27,005 nucleotides of DNA from a virus. The stretch spans positions 1-27,005 of IMG/VR virus record IMGVR_UViG_3300035034_001038; one strand, 5' to 3'. The translations under genes and the position numbers were made by a program. Of the stretch, positions 7,090-14,010 are shown piece after piece (position 1 is the stretch's first letter; each line of letters starts with the position of its first letter). The notes under the pieces were generated by a model. That model made no database searches. It was not told the DNA's origin and was given only the letters and a program-made list of their open reading frames with translations.

Positions 7090-8865
7090 TTACATTGGTG
7101 GTTGTTGTTGAGCCTGTTGCTCTACAGCCTGTCTACCATCACTCGCGCCTGCGCTACGCATTTCTTCCATAACCTGTTTGGCCATGGAATATAGCTGGAA
7201 GTCTTGCGCCTTAGCTGCGTTCATTGCCTTGGTACGTTCACCATCAGAGGGAATTTGTAGCCACTCTTGCGCTTTTTGCATTGCTCGCTGCTCCATATCC
7301 ATAGGAGTAGTACCAGGTTGCTCACCACCTGGGTCAGCTCCTGGATCCGCTGCAGCAGCAAGGGAGGCCTCTGCATCCATTTCTTTCTGCATCTTTTCCT
7401 CTGTTTCCTTTTGAATCTTGGCGAAGTTTGCATCCTCTTCTTGACGTTCACGGAACGCTTGAACAGGGTCATCAATACCAAATTCACGGAATACAGCACT
7501 TCGGGGAAGCTCGCCCTGAGAAACAAGTTGGAGAAGTATGTTCTGCTTATCAATGTTGTCAGCCATACTTGGTGGTTGAAGTGAAATATCAATTCTCTGG
7601 TTGTTTAAATAGGTATTAATTTTACTTAACACCCAACGGCAGAAGTTATTGTAATTCTCATGAATGAACCAAAAAGACTGCTCGAATAATCTTATAGCGC
7701 TTGGAATCTGACCTGTCTGAAGACTCATGGTGTAGAGTTCAGCAGGGTAGCCCATAGCGTTCAGCATATTGTTGGTTTGATACTCGATTAAGTCTTTGGG
7801 AGCCAACGACTTACCTTCTCCGCCAAATTCCTGGTAGTTTACAGGTACGGGTACCGCAAACATTGCAGTCTTGTCTTTACGACGCGCCTCTACAATCTTT
7901 TTCATCTCTTGCTTCCAACGTACACCGTCTATCTTTTGAGCCGCGCCGTTACCCTTTTGGTTGTCTAGTGATAGAATTCGAAACGGTAGCATGTAATCCA
8001 GACCGACCTGTTCATCAATCTTCTTATACACCTGTAGTTGGTGTAGTAGACGGAAGTTTGTAATGAGTTCAGGAATACCCCAATCACTGTCACTGATGCC
8101 TGACGTGGTGGGAGCGCGGAAGTGGAACATCTCGTTGTTTGAGAACAAGAAGTTCTTACCATCCCGAATTGCGGTAAGCATTTTCTTACTCAAGTTGTTA
8201 ATCTGGAAGATGTTGTTGTTACTTACATCTGAAATAACGGGTGCAGGAATACGGTACAAGTATCTACTTTTCTTGGTGTACTGCGAGTGTATGATATCAA
8301 TCGTGCGCGGGTCGTACTTTACCAAGGTGATTGCATCTTTATTCTTCTGTCTAATATCAACAAAATCAAATTTTTCCTGCTTGTTTGTGCTAGGGTCAAT
8401 CGCTAGGTACTGCATGTCCCTAAGGTTAAATCGCATTTGGTCTATCGGGAATGCATTTGCATCATAATAGATACGCTTACCGCTCTCGGTACTTCGGGTA
8501 AGCATTCTTTTAAACGGGAAGTGAACACGATAGAAAGCATTACCGAATGCTGCCCAATCATCGCCCATTTCCATCATGGCGTGACGCAGGCCAAGCTTGT
8601 AATCAAGGTAGTCCTCAATCTCAGCTTTCTCTGTGTCCGACTCAACCTCAGTAATCTTGTAATTTGTTATAAAGTGACGTGTTACACGCTGCGAAGCACG
8701 TCTGTATTCGGGGTTATTCAAATACAAAAATCGACAGAAGTCAAAAGCCTCCTGCATGTTTGTGGGCATGTACTCAGAACTAGGTAGAAGGAATGGATCA
8801 TCAAACCTAGCCTTTACACCGTTACCTCCGGAGTTAGCTCCGTAACCTTCGCAAAATGTAGCCAT
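7090..8865 (-). CDS. Portal protein
   Basis: The 591-residue protein fits a dodecameric portal, the channel at one capsid vertex through which DNA is packaged and released. Evidence: portal-like length; an N-terminal helical region (MQEAFDFCRFLYLNNPEYRRASQRVTRHF) followed by WAAFGNAFYRVHFPF at 104-118, the usual GNxF strand; a central region with MLPFRILSLDN and VPVPVNYQEFGGEGKSL; and a long helix with ELYTMSLQTGQIPSAIRLFEQ leading to the clip/crown part. The last 100 residues are Gln/Ala/Glu-rich and probably form a coiled or disordered crown. It follows the upstream 67-residue gene after a 2-nt gap. The terminase and capsid genes expected nearby are outside the window or not recognisable. 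Confidence 0.85.
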   Translation of the reverse strand: MATFCEGYGANSGGNGVKARFDDPFLLPSSEYMPTNMQEAFDFCRFLYLNNPEYRRASQRVTRHFITNYKITEVESDTEKAEIEDYLDYKLGLRHAMMEMGDDWAAFGNAFYRVHFPFKRMLTRSTESGKRIYYDANAFPIDQMRFNLRDMQYLAIDPSTNKQEKFDFVDIRQKNKDAITLVKYDPRTIDIIHSQYTKKSRYLYRIPAPVISDVSNNNIFQINNLSKKMLTAIRDGKNFLFSNNEMFHFRAPTTSGISDSDWGIPELITNFRLLHQLQVYKKIDEQVGLDYMLPFRILSLDNQKGNGAAQKIDGVRWKQEMKKIVEARRKDKTAMFAVPVPVNYQEFGGEGKSLAPKDLIEYQTNNMLNAMGYPAELYTMSLQTGQIPSAIRLFEQSFWFIHENYNNFCRWVLSKINTYLNNQRIDISLQPPSMADNIDKQNILLQLVSQGELPRSAVFREFGIDDPVQAFRERQEEDANFAKIQKETEEKMQKEMDAEASLAAAADPGADPGGEQPGTTPMDMEQRAMQKAQEWLQIPSDGERTKAMNAAKAQDFQLYSMAKQVMEEMRSAGASDGRQAVEQQAQQQPPM

Positions 8866-8867
8866 AT

Positions 8868-9071
8868 TTAGTTAGTCTTAGTCTCTTTGCTCTTCTCGTC
8901 AAGCTCTTTAAAGTTTGCACTCTTACTCATTGTTTCCGGAGTCTCGTCTAGATTCTTTTCTTCATCCACGCACACGCTTTCTCCATAAACGTCGTGCGTT
9001 CCTCGACGTCCGGAAACGATACTGGGAGTGTCTTCAGTGACCATTGCATTTTTTATCATGGTAGCGATCAT
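8868..9071 (-). CDS. Small hypothetical protein upstream of the portal gene
   Basis: The frame encodes 67 polar residues ending in a Lys/Glu-rich tail (FKELDEKSKETKTN), with a Lys-Ser-Ala site at 50-52 like those in the post-portal proteins. The TAA is 2 nt before the portal ATG, so translation is probably coupled. Two starts are possible: ATG at 9071, or ATG at 9059 (MIKNAM). The second lies just after a promoter-like TATGAT box that overlaps the first ATG, which would make a leaderless message starting at 9059. No family recognised. Confidence 0.55.
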   Translation of the reverse strand: MIATMIKNAMVTEDTPSIVSGRRGTHDVYGESVCVDEEKNLDETPETMSKSANFKELDEKSKETKTN

Positions 9072-9094
9072 ACAAAATAAAGTCCTTAGGTCAA
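9067..9094 (-). promoter_or_regulatory. Putative sigma70-type promoter ahead of the portal operon
   Basis: TTGACC (9094-9089) and TATGAT (9072-9067) match the -35 and -10 consensus in 5 of 6 positions each with a 16-nt spacer, in the short gap between two genes. The predicted start of transcription lies at about 9060, next to the ATG at 9059, so the message would be nearly leaderless. Recognition by host sigma factor or by the phage's own RNA polymerase is not known. Confidence 0.4.
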
Positions 9095-9098
9095 GAGC

Positions 9099-9533
9099 TT
9101 AGTCAGTCTTCAATAGAACCAATAACTTGATTCCTGTCTGCTTAAACTCTACTGGCGAGCCAATATATGTAACCCTTTGTCTTGTTACATCTTCGCACTC
9201 AAGAACAAAGTCCATGGTGTTTTTTGGCTTAACTCCAAGCTTTGTGTCCTCTGGTAAAGAAAATAACACGCTGAACTCTGTGTCAGCACAATCAATGTAG
9301 GGCACATCAATGTCCAGCAACTCTCCTGACAGTCTTGCTGTCTTTACGTGTAGTTTAGGTTTGCGTGATGGCTGCTGTAACTCATCAGTATAGTATGGAA
9401 CCTCGATGGGCTTTTGTTCAGCAACCTCTTCAGGTTTAGGGCCTCCACCGAGTACCCTTTTCTTTAACTCCTCCGACTCTCGTACAGAGGCTGGTGGTGT
9501 ACCTCTCGGTATTGATACTCCTTCTTTAGCCAT
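9099..9533 (-). CDS. Hypothetical protein, 144 aa
   Basis: The N-terminal 55 residues are rich in Pro, Glu and Lys and look disordered. Residues 58-144 look like a beta-rich domain of alternating hydrophobic strands (LHVKTARLSGELLDIDVPYIDC...EFSVLFSLPEDTKL...MDFVLECEDVTRQRVTYIGSPVEF). A GGAG sequence 9 nt before the ATG is one of only two clear Shine-Dalgarno sites in the window; the start overlaps the upstream gene's end by 8 nt. The beta-strand pattern could suit a PilZ-like or decoration-type fold, but I do not claim a family. Confidence 0.7.
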   Translation of the reverse strand: MAKEGVSIPRGTPPASVRESEELKKRVLGGGPKPEEVAEQKPIEVPYYTDELQQPSRKPKLHVKTARLSGELLDIDVPYIDCADTEFSVLFSLPEDTKLGVKPKNTMDFVLECEDVTRQRVTYIGSPVEFKQTGIKLLVLLKTD

Positions 9534-10131
9534 ATTTTTCGTCTCCTAACTTCTGACACAAGTTGTGTAAAAACTTGTCAGTTAGCAAGCTTTTTCCTAG
9601 AGCGTCTTCAACATCTCTGTACGTGTGCGCTATATGAAACCTACGAAGGTGGTCATAACTAAGCACATACGTAATACCTTCCTTTACCCCAGATGTCACA
9701 GGTATCAGAGCTTGTGCTGGATGTATTAGCAGTTGTGCTCCGCAAAAGGGTGCTATAGATCCTAATACATGACCAGCAGCCATGTGAAAAAACTTTGGTG
9801 TACCGGTTGTCCGGAATCGTGTTTGTAATGTAAATATATCGGGCGCAGTGTTCGCAATAAAATTTGATTCAACAGGTAGTGTATGGTCGGCAAAGTACTC
9901 TAGACTTAAACCAAACCTCTTACAGAACCTAGCTATACGGTGGAGGGGAGGCCCCTGTAGGTATCGCTTGGTATCACCAGTAAGAATGTTGTATATAAAG
10001 TAAGGGTCTTCTTGCGAGGCCTCTGCTATCTGTCGGAACGTCTTCATCTTGTAGTTCCGCATGACCCATTTACACGCATATCGAAACTTCTTTCTGAACA
10101 CTTGCCTTGGTGTTAGTGGTGCTTTAGGCAT
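9526..10131 (-). CDS. Helix-turn-helix protein, putative transcription regulator
   Basis: The protein has 201 residues. The ATG at 10131 is chosen because an earlier in-frame ATG at 10146 lies inside the arm of a terminator hairpin. Residues about 25-80 look like an XRE/Cro-type helix-turn-helix: FRQIAEASQEDPYFIYNILTG, then PPLHRIARFCKRFGLSLEYFAD, with the classic pattern of a recognition helix followed by the scaffold helices. The C-terminal 120 residues contain two His-rich hydrophobic stretches and may be a sensory or dimerisation domain. It could control the portal operon downstream or the short gene upstream; both are bounded by regulatory sequences. The function is inferred. Confidence 0.65.
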   Translation of the reverse strand: MPKAPLTPRQVFRKKFRYACKWVMRNYKMKTFRQIAEASQEDPYFIYNILTGDTKRYLQGPPLHRIARFCKRFGLSLEYFADHTLPVESNFIANTAPDIFTLQTRFRTTGTPKFFHMAAGHVLGSIAPFCGAQLLIHPAQALIPVTSGVKEGITYVLSYDHLRRFHIAHTYRDVEDALGKSLLTDKFLHNLCQKLGDEKYG

Positions 10132-10164
10132 AAAAAAGCCGGACATGCATTAACATGTCCGGCT
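10132..10164 (-). terminator. Strong rho-independent terminator
   Basis: On the minus strand, AGCCGGACATG pairs perfectly with CATGTCCGGCT (11 bp, 6-nt loop, 10137-10164) and is followed at once by a run of Ts (10137-10132). This is a textbook intrinsic terminator. It lies about 25 nt past the stop of the 82-residue gene. The T run directly abuts the ATG of the next gene, so transcripts that read through carry a hairpin at that start codon. Confidence 0.9.
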
Positions 10165-10189
10165 GTTTGTTAAGGTTAAACGAAGTGGA

Positions 10190-10438
10190 TTAGTCTTCCT
10201 TCTTCGCGTCAGCTGTCTCCAAGATTACAGCAGAGATATCAGAAGCGCGCTTCTCAAGTCGTTCTGCTGTTTCAGGCTCTACAAGCGCCTCACGGCGTGT
10301 AGTGGCTTGTTTAGCCATAGAAGTAATTACTTCTGGCTCTGTGCCCTCTTGCTGGAGAGTACTTGCGAAACCGCGAACATATGCGCGCTTGCTCATTGCG
10401 ATTTCTTCTTTTTCAGTTAATTTAGTTTTTTCTGCCAT
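10190..10438 (-). CDS. Small hypothetical protein in its own transcription unit
   Basis: The 82-residue protein is charged and mostly helical (MAEKTKLTEKEEIAMSKRAY...), with Lys-x-Ala sites (SKRAY, AKQAT, EKRAS). The ATG at 10438 is preferred to an in-frame GTG at 10450, which overlaps the -10 box. A promoter-like TTGACA/TACTGT pair lies just upstream and a strong terminator just downstream, so the gene appears to be monocistronic and probably well expressed. That suits an abundant virion or regulatory protein, but sequence alone does not show which. Confidence 0.7.
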   Translation of the reverse strand: MAEKTKLTEKEEIAMSKRAYVRGFASTLQQEGTEPEVITSMAKQATTRREALVEPETAERLEKRASDISAVILETADAKKED

Positions 10439-10448
10439 AGCGGAAATC

Positions 10449-10476
10449 ACAGTAGAGATAGGTTAGCCCTTGTCAA
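10449..10476 (-). promoter_or_regulatory. Putative sigma70-type promoter of the 82-residue gene
   Basis: A perfect TTGACA (10476-10471) is followed after 16 nt by TACTGT (10454-10449), a weak -10 box. Transcription would begin at about 10442, only a few bases before the ATG at 10438, so the message would be nearly leaderless. The -35 element lies in a decamer, CACTTGACAA, that is repeated exactly at 21436-21445. Confidence 0.45.
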
Positions 10477-10483
10477 GTGAATT

Positions 10484-10834
10484 TTAAAAGCACCCATAGA
10501 ATTGTACAATCGCTGTCTCCGGTGTGAGTTTATCCAAAATAGATTTTATCTCCGTATACTCCTCAGCGGTTAACAGGTTCATTGCAAGTCTTAGGTAATC
10601 TATATTAGGCCCGTTACAACCTATTAGGCTGTAAGCACGGTACCCAGGATTCTGGGAAAGTCTGTGCAAGGGCTTTAACTCAATAGGACTATCTTCTCTA
10701 ACGCTGACTCGTTTGATAAACTTTCCACAGAAACCATCTCCTACAAGACGTAGGTCGATGATTCCTGTTTCATCAGCTATAAGCAAAAACACTTCCTGCT
10801 CATTTTCTGGAATAGGTGTAGGTATTTTATTCAT
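10484..10834 (-). CDS. Hypothetical protein, 116 aa
   Basis: I choose the ATG at 10834, 11 nt after the stop of the upstream phosphoesterase gene; the longer frame from a TTG at 10870 would overlap that gene. The protein opens with a proline-rich stretch (MNKIPTPIPENEQE) and continues as an alpha/beta domain (VFLLIADETGIIDLRLVGDGFCGKFIKRVSV). No motif was recognised. It may share the upstream phosphoesterase transcript. Confidence 0.65.
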   Translation of the reverse strand: MNKIPTPIPENEQEVFLLIADETGIIDLRLVGDGFCGKFIKRVSVREDSPIELKPLHRLSQNPGYRAYSLIGCNGPNIDYLRLAMNLLTAEEYTEIKSILDKLTPETAIVQFYGCF

Positions 10835-10845
10835 AGATTTTATTT

Positions 10846-12228
10846 TTAAGCTCTGAATGAGAACTGACAAGCTATACCACTCTCATCGATACCTAGAACC
10901 GTTTGTGTTGGTTTTGATCGATAGCCGTTTGCGAGGGCATATTCATTTGGGTTAACGAGCGCACCATTACGGACGTAGGTAAAACCATTAGTCTCGTAGA
11001 ATTCTTGTGAGTGAAGGTCACCACACATGAACACACGGTTCTCATCTGGACCAGTCCTAGCGGTAGGGTCTGCAGCAATGTATGATAGTATGTAAGCTTC
11101 ACGCGGTTTCTTCTGTGTTGGTACTCGTGCAAACCTGTACTTCGGGGAATAACCATGCTCATAGAGTAGGTAGGTTCCGCGTACGTCTGTAGACGCAAGC
11201 TGTGATTTGTCTACGTGTACGTTCTCTTCAAGAAGGCGTCCGGAGCCGATAAGTGGAAGCGTAGCAGCAGTTATAACACTGAGGTCTGCTACCGAGTCGT
11301 GGTTACCTCCTACAGCGTAGATGTGCACCTCGTCAAACGCATCAGTGATACGTGTGAGGAATTCGCTGAATACCTGTAAGGAGATCTTGAACAGATCACT
11401 TCCACGCGTACCAGAACCAAGCTGTGTACCTTTGTCTGTAAGTCCAGAAAGAGAGTCAATAAGATCTCCAAGGAAGAATAGGTGACAGGTGTTTGTGTTG
11501 AATGCGCCGCTTGCCGCCTTGTCCACGATAAACTCAGCATACTTGAGTAATCTATCGCAAACCAGATCAATGTCGAACTCTTGACCAGTGAATGTCTCAC
11601 CTGCTTTAAGAGCGTCACCAAGGTGGACGTCTGAAATCATTGCTACAGCGTCTGGTAGGGCTGGGTCGTTGTTTAAAAGCTTACGCTTGATAGGTCGGTG
11701 CTCTATAGGTTCAAGAGCCTCAAAGGCATCCAGGAATGGGTTAACAGCATCAGCTTGCAGCAGACGCCATTTCTCTGCGTCCTGCTTCTCCGAGTGTGCC
11801 ACCCCTTTAGAAATCTTTGCCTTTATCTGTGCGCGCTTGCTGTGTAATTCAACAGCTTGTTTGATTGCACTATTGATTTTGTCTTCCTCGTCTCCATCGC
11901 CTTCACACTCTGCAAGGATACGATCAACGTCTCTTGCGCCGAGAACGTCAGCATGTGTTACTTGGAGAGATTTTAAAATCCTCTTAATAATTTCTTGAGT
12001 GCACTCAAGGTGGTTGGCAATCTTGTTTACCGACCACCCATAGTTACCTCTTGCTGAGTACAGAGTAATGATCATTTGAACAAACTCTTCAGGTATTTCT
12101 AGGTTCTGTCCAATTCGTGGATCGTCTTGGAACAGAAACACATATGTCTTTTCTTCAGCAGAGTAGACATGGTCTTTCGTGTAAACAATATTTACTGTTT
12201 CCTGGTCATCTTGTGTATTTTGGGTCAT
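10846..12228 (-). CDS. Metallophosphoesterase with N-terminal helix-turn-helix
   Basis: The 460-residue protein has calcineurin-type phosphoesterase motifs in order: ISDVHLG at 198-204, LGDLIDS at 253-259, GGNHDS at 307-312, a conserved histidine in LYEHGYS, and CGDLHSQ near residue 400. These bind the two catalytic metal ions. Residues 61-90 (NYGWSVNKIANHLECTQEIIKRILKSL) look like a helix-turn-helix, followed by a long charged helical linker. Related folds act in DNA processing (Mre11/SbcD, the small subunit of archaeal DNA polymerase D) and in nucleotide phosphodiesterases; the DNA-binding N-terminus favours a nucleic-acid substrate, but this is inference. It directly follows the RNA polymerase fragments. 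Confidence 0.85.
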   Translation of the reverse strand: MTQNTQDDQETVNIVYTKDHVYSAEEKTYVFLFQDDPRIGQNLEIPEEFVQMIITLYSARGNYGWSVNKIANHLECTQEIIKRILKSLQVTHADVLGARDVDRILAECEGDGDEEDKINSAIKQAVELHSKRAQIKAKISKGVAHSEKQDAEKWRLLQADAVNPFLDAFEALEPIEHRPIKRKLLNNDPALPDAVAMISDVHLGDALKAGETFTGQEFDIDLVCDRLLKYAEFIVDKAASGAFNTNTCHLFFLGDLIDSLSGLTDKGTQLGSGTRGSDLFKISLQVFSEFLTRITDAFDEVHIYAVGGNHDSVADLSVITAATLPLIGSGRLLEENVHVDKSQLASTDVRGTYLLYEHGYSPKYRFARVPTQKKPREAYILSYIAADPTARTGPDENRVFMCGDLHSQEFYETNGFTYVRNGALVNPNEYALANGYRSKPTQTVLGIDESGIACQFSFRA

Positions 12229-12237
12229 AATTATGTT

Positions 12238-12265
12238 TGGCTTTCGCCAGTCGTTTATTAACGAC
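12238..12265 (-). promoter_or_regulatory. Two tandem hairpins after the RNA polymerase beta fragment
   Basis: In RNA sense, GTCGTT-AATA-AACGAC (12265-12250) is followed without a gap by TGGC-GAAA-GCCA (12249-12238), the latter closed by a GNRA-type GAAA loop. The first stem starts at the last base-pair of the beta-fragment stop codon. No T run follows, so this is more likely an RNA-processing or stability element, or a translational control, than an intrinsic terminator. The next ATG is 10 nt away. Confidence 0.5.
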
Positions 12266-14010
12266 TAATCGTTGAAGGCTAACGACTTGCCTTGTAAGTC
12301 CTTAGCGCTAAGCCACTCGTACTGTTTCAAACGAGGGTTGTAAAATTTCTGGTAGATGCGTCCATCTGAACCGAGTCTGCTGTTATGCGTCGCTCGTACA
12401 TCAATACCAGCTTTCTCAGAGTTTCCTGACCAGTATCCTATGCCCGATTTACCTCTAACAAATAAGAGTCCGGATTTAACTGTAGCACAGTATACTAGTC
12501 CATTATAGTTTTCTTTCTTGTGGTGATGTGGTAAAACCACACGTTTATTGTGCTTATGTATGGAAACGATATAGACGTCTTTGTAGTGAGGTTCTCTATT
12601 ATCTTTTTCAATGGATCTATTTACGGCAAGCCCAAGCCCAATACAAAGCCGTTCCACATCATCCGCCAGCTGCCTTGATGTTGCAGTGTAAGCATAGTGA
12701 CTTGCATTAATACGCCCATCACCAAGCATTAGCGTATTGAGTAAAGCTGCACGCGCCCTCACAGAAGTTTTAAATAGTTCTTCAGGTATAGACTTATCGC
12801 AACATAGTCCAAATTGCTTGCAGTATAACGTTAAAGCTTTACCACCGATAGCAAATTCGCCTGACTTTTCGTGGTAGCTCCACACAAACCCACACGCATT
12901 TAAAACACTTTCTATGTGCGCACAGACATCTGGGTTTACACTTTTAGATTGGCTTATCTTTACCATGTAGTGCTTTTTCTTGGTATTTATATGAGTACTA
13001 CCCTCTGATAAGTAGTAACCCAAAAACTCCGCAAAGTCTACCATATCAATCGGTTTATGGTTTTTAACACCGCCACATTTTAATCCTTGGTGATCTTTTG
13101 ATCTCTCCACTAATGGTATTTGGAATTTTTCTACAGGGTTTTTACTTTCTAAACACACACCTATTCCTGTTAACAGGTTGAACTGCGAAACTCCGTATAG
13201 GTCCATCGCTTGTTCAAATTTGTAACCTGTTTTCCAGCTATTTCTACTATAAAACACTCTATGGTTTGGTGTTACCATTTGGTCAATAAACTTAGTTGTA
13301 AAACCATATAGAGTACCGCTATAGTGTTCAACTATTAGCCTAGAAGGTTGTTCAAAAGTTAAACAACTTGGGTCCTGAGAATTATCCGTGGTTAACAGTT
13401 TATCTTGTTCTGTTACATCCAGCCATTTTTTCCACCCACTATCTGTGTATACGTACGAGTCCGGTTTAAAACATTCAGGCCCAGCAATTACGTCCAAGAA
13501 CCCGAACTCACTTGGGTTCACATTTTGCATTTCTTCGGTAATAGCACTACTTGTACCAATACCACCTGGGCCCATCTGTGTGATTCTAAACTGCTGTTCG
13601 TTTAACAGGATTGGGTTTGTTTCTTCGCCTGGAGTACTGAGTGGGTTACCCACCAGCTGACCTTCGGTATAGTCTGAAAGGAAATTTCCAGGAAGATACT
13701 TTAAAGACTTCTTCTTGGACAGTTTTCGCATAAGATTGCGGGCAGTCTTTCCTGCATCAATCTTGATTCGCTCAGCAATTAAATCACCAGTTGAATAAAT
13801 CTTTTTAAACTGAAGGGCATCCCGGTCGTCCGGTTCTGCCTCTCCCCTGTTGATTGCAAGGAGCTTGTTACTGCCTTGAAGAATGTTATCCACACTAAGG
13901 AATTGCTCATCATCGTGTTCAATGGATGCAGCAGCTAGTTTTTTAAATTGCTTGGCTGACTTCTTTTTTGCATCGATTTTTGCTCTTATCTTTTGCGCTA
14001 TCTTATTCAT
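12265..14010 (-). CDS. RNA polymerase beta subunit, central fragment, interrupted by an intein
   Basis: The 581-residue precursor yields a beta-like protein of about 230 residues after removal of the intein (residues 180-530). Extein residues 60-179 align with bacterial RpoB from DDIDHLGNRRIRSVGE to the rifampicin region: NPILLNEQQFRITQMGPGGI (132-151) matches E. coli [20 protein letters not shown] without gaps. VNPSEFGFLDVIAGPE (164-179) matches VHPTHYGRVCPIETPE, and the C-extein SEKAGI matches GPNIGL. The product stops soon after (WLSAKDLQGKSLAFND), so the beta C-terminal half must be encoded elsewhere. Its ATG overlaps the upstream fragment's stop (TAATG), with a strong GGAGG 9 nt before it, which favours coupled, balanced synthesis. 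It is probably part of a phage-encoded multisubunit polymerase. Confidence 0.9.
   Translation of the reverse strand: MNKIAQKIRAKIDAKKKSAKQFKKLAAASIEHDDEQFLSVDNILQGSNKLLAINRGEAEPDDRDALQFKKIYSTGDLIAERIKIDAGKTARNLMRKLSKKKSLKYLPGNFLSDYTEGQLVGNPLSTPGEETNPILLNEQQFRITQMGPGGIGTSSAITEEMQNVNPSEFGFLDVIAGPECFKPDSYVYTDSGWKKWLDVTEQDKLLTTDNSQDPSCLTFEQPSRLIVEHYSGTLYGFTTKFIDQMVTPNHRVFYSRNSWKTGYKFEQAMDLYGVSQFNLLTGIGVCLESKNPVEKFQIPLVERSKDHQGLKCGGVKNHKPIDMVDFAEFLGYYLSEGSTHINTKKKHYMVKISQSKSVNPDVCAHIESVLNACGFVWSYHEKSGEFAIGGKALTLYCKQFGLCCDKSIPEELFKTSVRARAALLNTLMLGDGRINASHYAYTATSRQLADDVERLCIGLGLAVNRSIEKDNREPHYKDVYIVSIHKHNKRVVLPHHHKKENYNGLVYCATVKSGLLFVRGKSGIGYWSGNSEKAGIDVRATHNSRLGSDGRIYQKFYNPRLKQYEWLSAKDLQGKSLAFND
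12421..13473 (-). mobile_element. Intein with LAGLIDADG homing endonuclease
   Basis: The 351-residue intervening segment (precursor residues 180-530) begins with Cys180 (CFKPDSYVYTDSGWKKW, block A). It has TPNHRVFY at 247-254 (block B with the catalytic His). Two LAGLIDADG-like helices are present, EFLGYYLSEGS (328-338) and LLNTLMLGDGR (423-433), each with an acidic residue for metal binding. It ends with LVYCATVKSGLLFVRG and GYWSGN (blocks F and G). Asn530 is the terminal residue and Ser531 the +1 nucleophile; the penultimate residue is Gly rather than the usual His, seen in some other active inteins. It excises itself from the protein; the endonuclease would spread the element to intein-free beta genes. 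Confidence 0.93.

Noticed and set aside
9526-10146. Start of the helix-turn-helix gene at ATG 10146
   Set aside because: This ATG is inside the 3' arm of the terminator. The next in-frame ATG at 10131 is used instead.
10484-10870. Start of the 116-residue protein at TTG 10870
   Set aside because: It would overlap the upstream gene's last codons, while an ATG at 10834 lies just after that gene's stop.
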